A stretch of 64,000 nt of DNA, taken from NCBI GenBank assembly GCA_902559355.1, contig CACEHM010000005.1, forward strand, positions 1 through 64,000. The letters are read 5' to 3'. The DNA is from an uncultured Gammaproteobacteria bacterium. GTDB lineage: Bacteria > Pseudomonadota > Gammaproteobacteria > GCA-002705445 > GCA-002716945. Every line of letters begins with the position of its first letter. The first letter of the stretch is position 1. The position numbers and the translations under genes are program-made. Shown here piece after piece: positions 53,417 to 62,678 of this stretch. The notes beneath the pieces were generated by a model. That model was not told the origin of the DNA, did no database searches, and worked only from the letters and a program-made list of their open reading frames with translations.

Positions 53417-56218
53417 ATGAGCGAATTCCTAAAAACCTTTGATAAGTTAAATGATGCACAACTAAGATCTGCTGTTAAGACTCTTGGTAAATTACTTGGC
53501 AACATCATAAAAACTCATGCTGGCCATGATGTCTACATCGCTGTTGAGAAGCTTAGAAAAGGGTTCATTAATCTTCGAAAAGATAATAACCAACATAAAC
53601 ATGATCAATTAATTAGATATATTGAGAAATTAGATCCCAAGACATTGAAAAATGTAATTAGATCTTTCTCTAAATATTTTGCATTAGTCAATGTAGCTGA
53701 AGAGGCTTATCAACATATCAGTAGAACTGATCGATTAAAGAGTGGCTTTGATTCATGGGAGGGATCTTTTGATCAAACATTAAGAGACTGCAATGCTTCA
53801 AATATAGATGATAGTAAGCTCCAAGAATTAATTGATTCTCTTCATTATGCTCCTGTATTTACTGCTCATCCAACAGAAGCAAAGAGAAGAAGTAAACTCG
53901 AAGCTATGAGAAGAATCTTTAATACTATTCTTGAACTTCAGAGATACAAAGGACAGTCAATTAAACGTGAAGAATTAATTGAGGAGCTCCAAGCAGAAAT
54001 TTTAATTTTATGGAGAACAGACGAAGTAAGACTCAAAAAACCTACAGTAATAGATGAAGTTGAGAATGGTCTTTATTATTTTAGAACTTCTTTATTTAAG
54101 TCTATACCCGAAGTCTACAAAGATATGGAGAAGGCTATTAAAAGGGTTTACCACACAGATAATATTAAAGTTCCTAGTTTCATAAAATTTGGTTCATGGA
54201 TTGGCGGTGATAGAGACGGCAACCCGTTTGTTACTCCTGACATAACCAGAGAAGCAGTTTATATGCATGCGGAAACTGCCATTCATGAGTATATGAGGAG
54301 AGCACAAAACTTATCAACTATACTTACTCACTCTCTAGAACTAACCCGACCATCAAATCAATTTTTAAAATCATCTAAAAGAGATGAGATTTATTTAACT
54401 AATGCTTTCAAAAATACTACCCAAGATTTTGCGAAAGAGCCATATAGAAGAAAATTTAAAATTATTAGATACCGTCTTGATCAACGATTGAAGGTTATTA
54501 ATCAATTAAAACATAACAATCAACCTCAAGCTGAACATGCATATGAGTCTGAGAAAGAGCTATTGGATGACTTATATGTAATAAGAGATTCACTTATTTC
54601 TGATAATGACTTGATACTTAGTGATTTTGGTCTAAATGATTTTATAAGATTAGTTGAAACATTTGGTTTCCACTTAGTTAATCTTGACATTCGAGAAGAG
54701 TCAACAAACCATACTAATGCGATTACTGATGTGCTGAATGTTTCACTACAAATTGATTATGCATCTATGGATGAAAAATCTAGAATAAATGAACTTGAAA
54801 AGTTTATTAAATCAGATATCAACTTGAATCAAGTTTATGACAAAATAAACGAAGCATCTAAGAAAGTTATTGATGTATTTACTGTAATGACTCGATTAAG
54901 AAATGAAATAAGTGTCAATGCTTTCGGTAATTATGTTATCTCAATGACTCATCATGCAAGTCATGTCTTCGAAGTCTTAGCTTTAGCTAAGCTATGCGGT
55001 CTTGTAAATAACGTAAATGGAAAGCTCGAATCATCCATTCAGGTTACCCCTCTATTTGAAACTATAGATGATTTAACTAGGATTGAAGAAATTCTCGAAG
55101 ATTTATTTAGCAATAATACCTACAATAGTTTAATAGGACATTATAAAGATACTAAGCTTCAAGAAGTAATGCTTGGGTATTCTGACTCATGTAAAGATGG
55201 TGGTATTTTATCTTCTTCATGGAGTCTATACAAAGCACAGCTTCAAGTGCTAGACATTTCTAAAAAGTATAAAATCGAATGCCGTCTCTTTCATGGAAGG
55301 GGTGGAACTGTTGGAAGAGGTGGAGGCCCAACTCATAATGCGATTCTGGCTCAGCCAAATGGGACAGTAAGGGGTATGATTAAAATTACAGAACAAGGTG
55401 AAGTACTATCATATAAATATGGACTTCCGCAATCTGCATCCTACGAATTAGAACTTGCATTGAGCGGATTAATGAAAGCGAGTAAACATCTTGTTGTAGA
55501 TGAAGCAATACCTATAAACAATTTTGAAGACATGATGGGTAATATGTCATTAATGGGAGAGAAAAAATACAGAGATCTCACAGACGACAAGCCCGGGATA
55601 ATGGATTATTTCTATGAAGCAACTCCAGTACAAGAGCTTGCTGAATTAAATATTGGTTCTAGACCTTCTCATAGGAAACAAACAAATCGATCTAAATATT
55701 CCATAAGAGCAATCCCATGGGTATTTGGATGGTCATTGTCACGCCATACATTACCAGCATGGTACGGTCTTGGAACAGCCTTAAATAAAATTGTCTCTGA
55801 AAATCCGAGTAATATGGATAATCTAAAATCAATGTATACTGAATGGCCTTTTTTTAGTGTTCTTCTCGACAATATCCAAATGGCATTGTCAAAGTCCGAT
55901 ATTGGAATTGCTAAAGACTATGCGCAGCTTGTACAAAATAAAGAAGCAGCCAAAGATATCATTGCAGATATTGAGACTGAGTATAATGCAACTGTTGCTA
56001 CATTATTAGAAATTGTTGGTTCAGATGAATTGCTTGCAGAAAATACCAAGTTATCATTATCATTAAAAAGAAGACAACCATACTTAGACCCGCTTAATTA
56101 CATACAGGTAATGCTACTTCAAAAACACAGAAAAATATCAGGCGAGGATACAGTTAATTTTGATCCTTTGCTAAGAACAATCCATGCAATTGCCATTGGC
56201 ATGAAAAATACCGGTTAA
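53417..56218 (+). CDS. ppc: Phosphoenolpyruvate carboxylase
   Basis: Ppc carboxylates PEP to oxaloacetate, replenishing the TCA cycle. The hallmark motifs are FTAHPTEAKRRSKLE, GSWIGGDRDGNPFVT and FHGRGGTVGRGGGPTHNAIL followed by AQP. The C-terminus MKNTG is the conserved end that reaches the active site. The 933 residues are close to the usual 880-930. It is preceded by a 91-base gap with no clear promoter and followed at 2 bases by a DUF2905 gene. Confidence 0.97.
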   Translation: MSEFLKTFDKLNDAQLRSAVKTLGKLLGNIIKTHAGHDVYIAVEKLRKGFINLRKDNNQHKHDQLIRYIEKLDPKTLKNVIRSFSKYFALVNVAEEAYQHISRTDRLKSGFDSWEGSFDQTLRDCNASNIDDSKLQELIDSLHYAPVFTAHPTEAKRRSKLEAMRRIFNTILELQRYKGQSIKREELIEELQAEILILWRTDEVRLKKPTVIDEVENGLYYFRTSLFKSIPEVYKDMEKAIKRVYHTDNIKVPSFIKFGSWIGGDRDGNPFVTPDITREAVYMHAETAIHEYMRRAQNLSTILTHSLELTRPSNQFLKSSKRDEIYLTNAFKNTTQDFAKEPYRRKFKIIRYRLDQRLKVINQLKHNNQPQAEHAYESEKELLDDLYVIRDSLISDNDLILSDFGLNDFIRLVETFGFHLVNLDIREESTNHTNAITDVLNVSLQIDYASMDEKSRINELEKFIKSDINLNQVYDKINEASKKVIDVFTVMTRLRNEISVNAFGNYVISMTHHASHVFEVLALAKLCGLVNNVNGKLESSIQVTPLFETIDDLTRIEEILEDLFSNNTYNSLIGHYKDTKLQEVMLGYSDSCKDGGILSSSWSLYKAQLQVLDISKKYKIECRLFHGRGGTVGRGGGPTHNAILAQPNGTVRGMIKITEQGEVLSYKYGLPQSASYELELALSGLMKASKHLVVDEAIPINNFEDMMGNMSLMGEKKYRDLTDDKPGIMDYFYEATPVQELAELNIGSRPSHRKQTNRSKYSIRAIPWVFGWSLSRHTLPAWYGLGTALNKIVSENPSNMDNLKSMYTEWPFFSVLLDNIQMALSKSDIGIAKDYAQLVQNKEAAKDIIADIETEYNATVATLLEIVGSDELLAENTKLSLSLKRRQPYLDPLNYIQVMLLQKHRKISGEDTVNFDPLLRTIHAIAIGMKNTG

Positions 56219-56220
56219 TA

Positions 56221-56418
56221 ATGTCAAAAGTCCTAATTATATTAGGAGCTATTTTAATATTAATAGGCCTAATTTATCCATATCTTCACAGTTTAGGAAT
56301 AGGACGTCTTCCTGGTGATATTGTAATTAAAAAAGATAATTTTAATCTCTATTTTCCAGTTACAAGTGCCATAATAATAAGTATCTTATTAACTATAGTT
56401 TTTAGGTTATTTAAATGA
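56221..56418 (+). CDS. DUF2905 small membrane protein
   Basis: The protein has two transmembrane helices (VLIILGAILILIGLIYPYL and FPVTSAIIISILLTIVFRLF) joined by the family signature GIGRLPGDIVIKKDNFNLYF. The 65 residues are the family norm. The function is unknown. It overlaps the next gene in ATGA. Confidence 0.9.
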   Translation: MSKVLIILGAILILIGLIYPYLHSLGIGRLPGDIVIKKDNFNLYFPVTSAIIISILLTIVFRLFK

Positions 56419-56750
56419 GCGAAGAGACGAATCAACTAACAGATATGAATAGCGAATGCGGATCATCAGAGCCGTATGCATTACAAGTTACTGATAATAG
56501 TATGGAGCCAGAATTTCCTAAAGATTGTATTGTTATTGTTGATCCATCAGGGTCATGTGTAGATGGACAGTATATATTTGTTGAATATGATGGTGTTAGA
56601 TGGTTTAGAAGATTTAAAGAAATTGATGGAGAAAAATACCTTCTTGCAGTCAATGATGAATACCCTGAAATAAAACTTGATAATTCATATGATGTTATTG
56701 GTATAATTGTCCAGAAAAACGTTAAAAGGGAAATTACACATTACAACTAA
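56415..56750 (+). CDS. S24/LexA-like peptidase-domain protein, probably inactive
   Basis: The protein is a minimal S24 domain without a DNA-binding part: ALQVTDNSMEPEFPKDCIVI contains the serine (Ser29) that cuts in LexA and UmuD. The aligned catalytic lysine position (LexA VKRFKK) reads FRRFKE, so Arg65 stands where Lys is needed, suggesting loss of proteolysis. Similar short S24 proteins occur next to housekeeping genes in marine gammaproteobacteria; their role is unknown. Confidence 0.78.
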   Translation: MSEETNQLTDMNSECGSSEPYALQVTDNSMEPEFPKDCIVIVDPSGSCVDGQYIFVEYDGVRWFRRFKEIDGEKYLLAVNDEYPEIKLDNSYDVIGIIVQKNVKREITHYN

Positions 56751-56751
56751 T

Positions 56752-57003
56752 ATGAAAAAAATAACAATTTACAGCACAAGAATTTGTCCTTACTGTGTGA
56801 GAGCAAAAAACTTCTTTAATAAAAAAAATCTCGAATACACAGAGATTATGATTGATAGAGATCCAGAGCAAATGAAAGAAATGATGGAGAAATCTGGAAG
56901 ACAGTCGGTCCCTCAAATATTTATAGGAGATTATCATGTGGGCGGCTTTGATGATCTAATAGAACATGACATGGATGGAAAACTCGAAGGCTTGTTAGGT
57001 TAA
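56752..57003 (+). CDS. grxC: Glutaredoxin 3
   Basis: This thiol-disulfide oxidoreductase has the active site CPYC (STRICPYCVRAKNFF) and the glutathione-binding blocks RQSVPQIFIGDYHVGGFDDL. I start it at the ATG at 56752, one base after the preceding stop. Earlier in-frame codons would add 15 odd residues. The 83 residues are normal for GrxC. In enterics this gene sits between yibN and secB; here it has been relocated. Confidence 0.93.
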   Translation: MKKITIYSTRICPYCVRAKNFFNKKNLEYTEIMIDRDPEQMKEMMEKSGRQSVPQIFIGDYHVGGFDDLIEHDMDGKLEGLLG

Positions 57004-57440
57004 TGGACTTAAGAGAGAACAGGGCCATGGAACTTGAAAGTGGTATTGCTGCTTTTGAAACTAAAAACTTTGCACACGCAACCAAGTTATTATCTCCCAT
57101 AGCTGAAGAGGGTAATGTTGATGCCTTATACCGTATGGCTATAATGTTACAAAATGGACTTGGTTGCTTAGCCAATGAGGATAAAGCATTTTCATATATG
57201 ACAAAGGCAGCCGAAGATGGTCTGCCACTTGCAATGCATGCACTCGGATTCATGTACTTCGAGGGAGAGTGTACAGAAAAAGATTCAGATCTATGCATTA
57301 AATGGTTTGAACGTGCGGCAGCAAAAGGAATGATGGGTTCAGCAACCACACTAGGAATGATTTATGAAGATGGAAAAATAGTAAAACAAGATCTTGAAAA
57401 AGCTGAAGAATGGTATAAAAAAGCAGGCATTACAAAATAA
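57003..57440 (+). CDS. Sel1-like repeat protein
   Basis: The 145 residues consist of three to four Sel1/TPR-like repeats (NVDALYRMAIMLQNGLGC, GLPLAMHALGFMYFEGEC, GMMGSATTLGMIYEDGKI). There is no signal peptide, so it is probably a cytoplasmic adaptor. The ATG at 57003 overlaps the grxC stop; an ATG at 57027 is an alternative. Confidence 0.85.
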   Translation: MDLRENRAMELESGIAAFETKNFAHATKLLSPIAEEGNVDALYRMAIMLQNGLGCLANEDKAFSYMTKAAEDGLPLAMHALGFMYFEGECTEKDSDLCIKWFERAAAKGMMGSATTLGMIYEDGKIVKQDLEKAEEWYKKAGITK

Positions 57441-57445
57441 GCCTC

Positions 57446-58849
57446 ATGAAATATTTCCCCTTCTTCTTACAATTGAATAAGCTACCATGTTTAATAATTG
57501 GAGGCGGATCAGTTGCAGAGAGGAAATTAGATCTTCTAGTAAAAGCTAATGCAGACATAACCATTGTATCCATTGAATTTACAGATTACATACTTGAACT
57601 GTCAAAGACGAATAATATTAAGTGTGTTACCAAAGAATACTCACAAAAATTATTAGAAGAAAAAAGATATAAATTTGTAATTGCTGCAACTAATAATGTA
57701 ACTTTAAATGAACAAGTAGCAAAAGATTGCGACAATCATAATATTCTCATTAATGTTGTCGATCAGCCTAATATATGTGATTTTATATTCCCGTCAATTT
57801 TAGAAAGAGGAGATATAACTGTTGCTGTCTCAACAGGAGGAGCATCTCCGGTACTTGCCAGGATGCTTAGAACAAAGTTAGAAACTATGGTTCCATCAAA
57901 CTATGGAAAACTAGCAGCAATAGTATCCGCAAATAGGATTAAAGTTAGAGATAAAATGAAAAAATTCTCATCTAATAAAATATTCTGGGAACAAATGCTT
58001 AATGGTAAATTCTTTGAATTAGTTTTATCTGGAAGAAATGAGGAAGCTGAACTATTCCTTGATGAGCAAATTGAAAATTTTAATGAGGATATTGCGAATC
58101 AAGGTGAGGTCTATTTAGTCGGGGCAGGTCCAGGTGATCCAGATTTACTAACATTTAAAGCTCTACGATTAATGCAACAAGCAGATATTGCCTTATATGA
58201 TAGGTTAGTACACCCATCGATAGTAGATCTAATTAGACGTGATGCCACTAAAATATATGTTGGTAAAGAACGAGATAATCATGTGGTTCGCCAAGAGGAA
58301 ATTAATCATTTACTCGTGAAGTACGCTAAAGAAGGCAAAAAAGTTCTTCGACTTAAAGGCGGGGATCCTTTTATCTTTGGACGAGGAGGTGAGGAGATTG
58401 AAACCCTAGCAGAAGAGAAAATTTCATTTCAAGTTGTACCAGGTATTACAAGTGCAAGTGGATGCTCGGCATACAGTGGAATACCTTTAACTCATAGAGA
58501 TTACGCTCAAAGTTGTATTTTTGTAACAGGCCATCTTAAAGAGGGAAAGCTTGACTTAGATTGGGAAAAACTAGTACAACCTAATCAGACAATTGTTTTT
58601 TATATGGGTCTTGTATCAATTAACATAATTTGTAATGAATTAATTAACAATGGAATGGATAAAGAAACTCCATGTGCATTAGTTCAACAAGGTACAACCA
58701 ATACTCAAAAAGAATACATATCAGTATTAAAGGATATGCCGGCATTAGTTGAAGCAAAGAGACCTAAAGCACCAACAATATTCATTATTGGTGGAGTGGT
58801 ATCGCTAAGAGATAAGTTAAAGTGGTATACGACTAACGCTGAAGGTTAA
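57446..58849 (+). CDS. cysG: Siroheme synthase (trifunctional CysG)
   Basis: CysG makes siroheme from uroporphyrinogen III. The N-terminal half is the NAD-dependent dehydrogenase/ferrochelatase (CLIIGGGSVAERKLDLLVKA, then VSTGGASPVLARMLR). The C-terminal half is the SAM methyltransferase (VYLVGAGPGDPDLLTFKALR, RLKGGDPFIFGRGGEE, VPGITSASG). The 467 residues are normal. The gene implies siroheme-dependent sulfite or nitrite reduction elsewhere. Its end overlaps the convergent tonB-like gene by 17 bases. Confidence 0.96.
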   Translation: MKYFPFFLQLNKLPCLIIGGGSVAERKLDLLVKANADITIVSIEFTDYILELSKTNNIKCVTKEYSQKLLEEKRYKFVIAATNNVTLNEQVAKDCDNHNILINVVDQPNICDFIFPSILERGDITVAVSTGGASPVLARMLRTKLETMVPSNYGKLAAIVSANRIKVRDKMKKFSSNKIFWEQMLNGKFFELVLSGRNEEAELFLDEQIENFNEDIANQGEVYLVGAGPGDPDLLTFKALRLMQQADIALYDRLVHPSIVDLIRRDATKIYVGKERDNHVVRQEEINHLLVKYAKEGKKVLRLKGGDPFIFGRGGEEIETLAEEKISFQVVPGITSASGCSAYSGIPLTHRDYAQSCIFVTGHLKEGKLDLDWEKLVQPNQTIVFYMGLVSINIICNELINNGMDKETPCALVQQGTTNTQKEYISVLKDMPALVEAKRPKAPTIFIIGGVVSLRDKLKWYTTNAEG

Positions 58850-59393
58850 AGTTTATCGGTATTCTTAAATCTATACTCTTCTTGCCTATTGAATCTGGTA
58901 TTGGGGGAAATGGAGAGGATTTAAGGACAATTTTCTGAGCTTCTCTATCAAGTAATCTATAGCCAGATGAAGACACCGACAAATTAGTTACCGCACCATT
59001 TTGCAATATTGTAAATTCCACAACTGGTGTGCCTTCTTGACGTCTTTGCAAAGATAAAAGTGGATACTTCTTGTTTGAGTCAAGAATATTTCTAATAACA
59101 CCATAATAGGATTGATATATTTTTTCAGCTTTATCCCCTTGTATCCTATTATCAAATATAGCTTGCTGTTCTTGCTCAATTTCTTTTAAAATTTCTTTTT
59201 CTTCACTTAAAACTGATTCGTCTTCTTGAATATCATCAGTTTTATCTTGTATCAATACCATTTGAATTTGCATACCTTGTTCACCAATCTGACTTATATC
59301 TTGTTTCATATACGTACTTTTAAAAGATATGAAAAATAGCATGTGTATGACTAATGATATAAGTATGTATTTATTTAATTGATCAGTTTGCAT
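58833..59393 (-). CDS. tonB: TonB-like energy transducer
   Basis: TonB links the proton gradient to outer-membrane receptors. A short cytoplasmic end and one N-terminal helix (YILISLVIHMLFFISF) lead to a Glu/Asp-rich linker and the C-terminal TonB domain (NKKYPLLSLQRRQEGTPVVE followed by FTILQNGAVTNLSVSSSGYR). The 186 residues are short and the linker is acidic, not Pro-rich. I start it at the ATG at 59393. It is coupled to two exbD genes and lies next to TonB-dependent receptors. Confidence 0.88.
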   Translation of the reverse strand: MQTDQLNKYILISLVIHMLFFISFKSTYMKQDISQIGEQGMQIQMVLIQDKTDDIQEDESVLSEEKEILKEIEQEQQAIFDNRIQGDKAEKIYQSYYGVIRNILDSNKKYPLLSLQRRQEGTPVVEFTILQNGAVTNLSVSSSGYRLLDREAQKIVLKSSPFPPIPDSIGKKSIDLRIPINFNLQR

Positions 59394-59781
59394 TTCTATT
59401 AGATAAAAGTTTAATATTTTTAATATTATTTTCATGAAGTTTAGTCAAAAGTATATTTACATCATTTATATACAATGATTTATCAGCAATGATTACGACT
59501 TCATTAATTTTATTTGATTTTAAGTAAGCACTTATTTCGCTAATATTTGTAATTTTATTATTAATAGAAAAAATATTGCTTTTATTAATAAATATCTTTG
59601 TTACTTCTTTATTTTCAAATCTATTAAGCTCAGCACTTGGAAGATCTATATCATCTTTGACAATTCTCTTTTCAATAACACCAGCAATCATAAAAAAAAT
59701 AAGTAGTAGGAATATTATATTTACCAAAGGCAATAAACCATCATCATCGTATTCTCTTTTTTTTCTAGTTACTAATTTCAT
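59383..59781 (-). CDS. ExbD-type protein, membrane Asp replaced by Asn
   Basis: ExbD forms part of the proton-driven motor that energises TonB. This copy has one N-terminal helix, GLLPLVNIIFLLLIFFMIAG, in which the conserved proton-carrying aspartate is Asn21 (codon AAT). A periplasmic ExbD/TolR domain follows. The 132 residues are normal. It overlaps exbD1 upstream and tonB downstream. A non-protonatable copy may act as a structural partner of the other ExbD. Confidence 0.88.
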   Translation of the reverse strand: MKLVTRKKREYDDDGLLPLVNIIFLLLIFFMIAGVIEKRIVKDDIDLPSAELNRFENKEVTKIFINKSNIFSINNKITNISEISAYLKSNKINEVVIIADKSLYINDVNILLTKLHENNIKNIKLLSNRNAN

Positions 59782-60151
59782 TTTTTTTTAAACCTATGCT
59801 TACATTGTTTAATTCATTTGTTTTGAGATAACTTATAAGATTTAAAAATCTTTGATAAGTCACATCATCTTTTGATGTAAGTATGATTGAGTATTTAGCT
59901 GCATCTTTTATAGCAATGTTAAGCATATTTAATAGCTCGTTATCATCGTATACCTTTCCCTCGCTAAGAACTGTTTGGTCTTGTCTTACTAATAATTTGA
60001 TAATTTTAATATCTTCTTTACTCGACGTTGTAGATTCCTTGGTCATATCCATATTTATTTCACCCACTTTATTGAAGTTTGAGGCAAGCATAAAAAATAT
60101 TAATAAGATGAACACAACATCTATTACTGGCGTTAGGCTAATTCTTGTCAT
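59765..60151 (-). CDS. exbD: ExbD biopolymer transport protein
   Basis: This copy has the expected helix LTPVIDVVFILLIFFMLAS with the essential aspartate (Asp11) and the periplasmic domain (DDNELLNMLNIAIKDAAKYS, ILTSKDDVTYQRFLNLISYL). The N-terminal cytoplasmic extension is very short. It is the first gene of the exbD-exbD-tonB run on this strand. No exbB lies upstream; the next gene on that side is the divergent receptor. Confidence 0.9.
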   Translation of the reverse strand: MTRISLTPVIDVVFILLIFFMLASNFNKVGEINMDMTKESTTSSKEDIKIIKLLVRQDQTVLSEGKVYDDNELLNMLNIAIKDAAKYSIILTSKDDVTYQRFLNLISYLKTNELNNVSIGLKKNEISN

Positions 60152-60257
60152 TTGAATACTGTAAATGAAATTTGTCTCATTTTAAAATATATTACTAAAA
60201 ATCACCTTTTGATCAGTGGAAGTGCACTAATATTGTGAAAATAATAATTATTATCTC

Positions 60258-60286
60258 TTGCAAATGAGAATCATTCTCAATATAAT
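60258..60286 (+). promoter_or_regulatory. Promoter with embedded Fur box for the FecA-like receptor
   Basis: TTGCAA (60258-60263) and TATAAT (60281-60286) are exactly 17 bases apart. The spacer holds the perfect inverted repeat TGAGAA-TCA-TTCTCA (60265-60279), which matches the Fur consensus core. Iron-loaded Fur bound here would block RNA polymerase. The site could also influence the divergent exbD-tonB transcript. Confidence 0.88.
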
Positions 60287-60318
60287 ACTCCCAATTAATT
60301 TAAATTAATGGGAAAAAT

Positions 60319-62508
60319 ATGAAAAAAACAGCCATTCTTATTGCTTTTTTAAGCAGTAATGCATTTGCAGATGACCTTGCACCATTGAGTATTTTTGGTG
60401 GGCAATCGGAATCTGAAATTGCTGGTTCAGCTACCTATATAGGTGATGATGAACTGAAAAAGTCCGGCTATACAGATACTGAAAGGATAATGGGTCGTGT
60501 ACCTGGTGTCTTCTCACAAACTGAAGATGGTCTCGGACTCAGAACAAACATTGGTATGAGAGGAGCTAATCCAAACCGTACTACAAAAATAAATGTCACT
60601 GAAGATGGAATATTGCAGGGACCTGCAGTTTATTCTAACTCTTCAATGTATTTCTACCCAGATGCTGGTGATGCCGAAGGCATTGAAGTTCTGAAAGGTG
60701 CTACTGCCATAGGTAACGGACCAAGAACTACATCTGGTGCTATTAACTATATATCTAGATCTGTTCCTACAGAGGGAACTAAAGGATATTTCAACCAAAC
60801 TTTCGGTGACGAAGGTTACTTGAGAAACCATGCATACTATGGAGCAGCTATGGGCAACTTGTCTTTCGTTGTTGAAAGTCATAAAACTGCTTATGATGGT
60901 CATAAAGAAATAGATGCAGGTGCTGGTAACGATACTAATTCTGGGTTTAGAAAAAATTCAGATTTATTCAAAATCAGATACACTATGCCAAGTTCTTATA
61001 TGGAATTCTCAAGTCAGAATACTTCTGAAACATCACATGCTTCATACATTGGTTTGACAAGAGCTGATTTTGCTGCAAATGAAAACAGAAGATATTCAAT
61101 TTCATCTAAAGATAAAATGGATAACGATTATCACAGATATATCTTTACATATGGAATGGATTTAAGTCCTACATCAAATCTTACAGCTAAAATCTATAAA
61201 GCTAAATATAGCCGTAATTGGAAAAAAGTTGGTGAGATGACAGTTGATGATGATGGAAGTGCAGGAGGTAGTACATCTACTGTGAAAATGTCAGCTATTG
61301 ACTGGACAACTAACTGTGCTGCGGATTCTACAACTGAACTCAGAGCTTGTAACATTGTTACTAATGCAACAGCAATGATAACTGGTGAATCTATCAAACG
61401 TTCACTTGGTCATAGAGACTATGGTATGTATGGGTATGACATGCGCTACAACACAATTATGGGCGCACATGATATAACTATCGGATTTAGAAGTCACAGA
61501 GATTACCGTGACAGACATGATTCAGGTATATCAGAAACATATACATTAGGTTCAAACAATACTATGGCTTTAACAGCATCTGACTATGTTGGTACTGGTG
61601 GTAATGATGATTTTGCTAGCGCTGAATCATTCAGTATCATTGATCGTATTTCACATGGCAACTTAGTTACAACTCTAGGTCTTCGTTACGAAGATGTAGA
61701 ATACTGGGAATCTACTGACGGAACTGCTGGAACACCACGTGAAAACAGCGAAACAATGATCGCTGCTAGTACTGTTTATAACATGGGCAATGGTAAATCT
61801 GTTTTTGCAGGATACAGCCAAGGTTATATGCCTACAGGTGTAAGTTCTGCTCTTCCAGAAGAATCAGATAACTATGAAGTTGGATATCGTTCTATTAGTG
61901 CTAATAGTCATATGGAGATTGTTGGTTTCTATACAGATTACGAAAACCTAAATGAAACATGTAACATAGCAGCGGGTTGTGCTGACGCATCACAAGATCA
62001 AAAAAGTGCTGGTGAAGCTCATGCACAAGGTATTGAATTCTTATACAGAGTAAATAACTTATTTGCAGCTCCCCAAATGAAAGGTGCAGCAAATACAGGA
62101 TCTGGCGTGAGATACCCAATGATTCTTGCTGTAACATTGCAAGAAGCTGAGCATGATGTCACAACAGATACGAGTTTCCAAGATGGTGCGAGAATTAAGT
62201 ACACACCTGAAGAAATCTATTATCTATCCCTTGGTATGGAGACAAATTCATGGGATATGAATATATCAGCAAAATACAATGATGAAGTTATGAATACAGG
62301 TAAAAGTACTGCAGTGAAAACTGAAAGCGCTTGGATTTATGATTTCAGAAGTGGTATGAGCTTAGATGGAATGGGCATGCAAGGTGCACGTGCATTCTTA
62401 AATGTAGACAACTTATTTGATAAATCTTATATCGCGTCTGCACATAACTATGGAGTTAGACCTAACAAGCCACAAACTGTTATGGCTGGTGTATCGTTTG
62501 ACTTCTAA
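60319..62508 (+). CDS. TonB-dependent outer-membrane receptor, FecA-like, Fur-regulated
   Basis: A signal peptide (MKKTAILIAFLSSNAFA) precedes a plug domain that resembles FecA: LRTNIGMRGANPNRTTKINV, then TEDGILQGPAVYSNSSMYFY and LKGATAIGNGPRTTSGAINY. The rest is a 22-strand-type barrel ending in the aromatic residue of GVSFDF. The 729 residues are typical. The substrate is probably ferric iron complexed with citrate or a similar ligand. No FecIR sigma/anti-sigma pair is nearby, and the N-terminal signalling extension is absent. Confidence 0.92.
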   Translation: MKKTAILIAFLSSNAFADDLAPLSIFGGQSESEIAGSATYIGDDELKKSGYTDTERIMGRVPGVFSQTEDGLGLRTNIGMRGANPNRTTKINVTEDGILQGPAVYSNSSMYFYPDAGDAEGIEVLKGATAIGNGPRTTSGAINYISRSVPTEGTKGYFNQTFGDEGYLRNHAYYGAAMGNLSFVVESHKTAYDGHKEIDAGAGNDTNSGFRKNSDLFKIRYTMPSSYMEFSSQNTSETSHASYIGLTRADFAANENRRYSISSKDKMDNDYHRYIFTYGMDLSPTSNLTAKIYKAKYSRNWKKVGEMTVDDDGSAGGSTSTVKMSAIDWTTNCAADSTTELRACNIVTNATAMITGESIKRSLGHRDYGMYGYDMRYNTIMGAHDITIGFRSHRDYRDRHDSGISETYTLGSNNTMALTASDYVGTGGNDDFASAESFSIIDRISHGNLVTTLGLRYEDVEYWESTDGTAGTPRENSETMIAASTVYNMGNGKSVFAGYSQGYMPTGVSSALPEESDNYEVGYRSISANSHMEIVGFYTDYENLNETCNIAAGCADASQDQKSAGEAHAQGIEFLYRVNNLFAAPQMKGAANTGSGVRYPMILAVTLQEAEHDVTTDTSFQDGARIKYTPEEIYYLSLGMETNSWDMNISAKYNDEVMNTGKSTAVKTESAWIYDFRSGMSLDGMGMQGARAFLNVDNLFDKSYIASAHNYGVRPNKPQTVMAGVSFDF

Positions 62509-62547
62509 TAAAAATAAATTTTATATCGTTCTCCGATGATATGAATG

Positions 62548-62579
62548 AGTCTGGCCGGATTCCCTGCGGCCAGACTTTT
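62548..62579 (+). terminator. Intrinsic terminator after the FecA-like receptor
   Basis: AGTCTGGCCG (62548-62557) pairs perfectly with CGGCCAGACT (62567-62576), with a 9-base loop, and ends in TTTT. The 10-bp GC-rich stem is strong for such an AT-rich genome. Confidence 0.9.
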
Positions 62580-62678
62580 GATTGAAGAGATGCTCGTTTC
62601 CTTATTTCCCTATAATAATGAGTATCTTCTTCTTTCAATTCTACGAACTTTTTGTTAATTTATATAAGGGGTATATAA

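Noticed and set aside
62019-62204. Minus-strand frames opposite the FecA-like receptor
   Set aside because: They overlap a conserved TonB receptor reading frame and lack any family resemblance.
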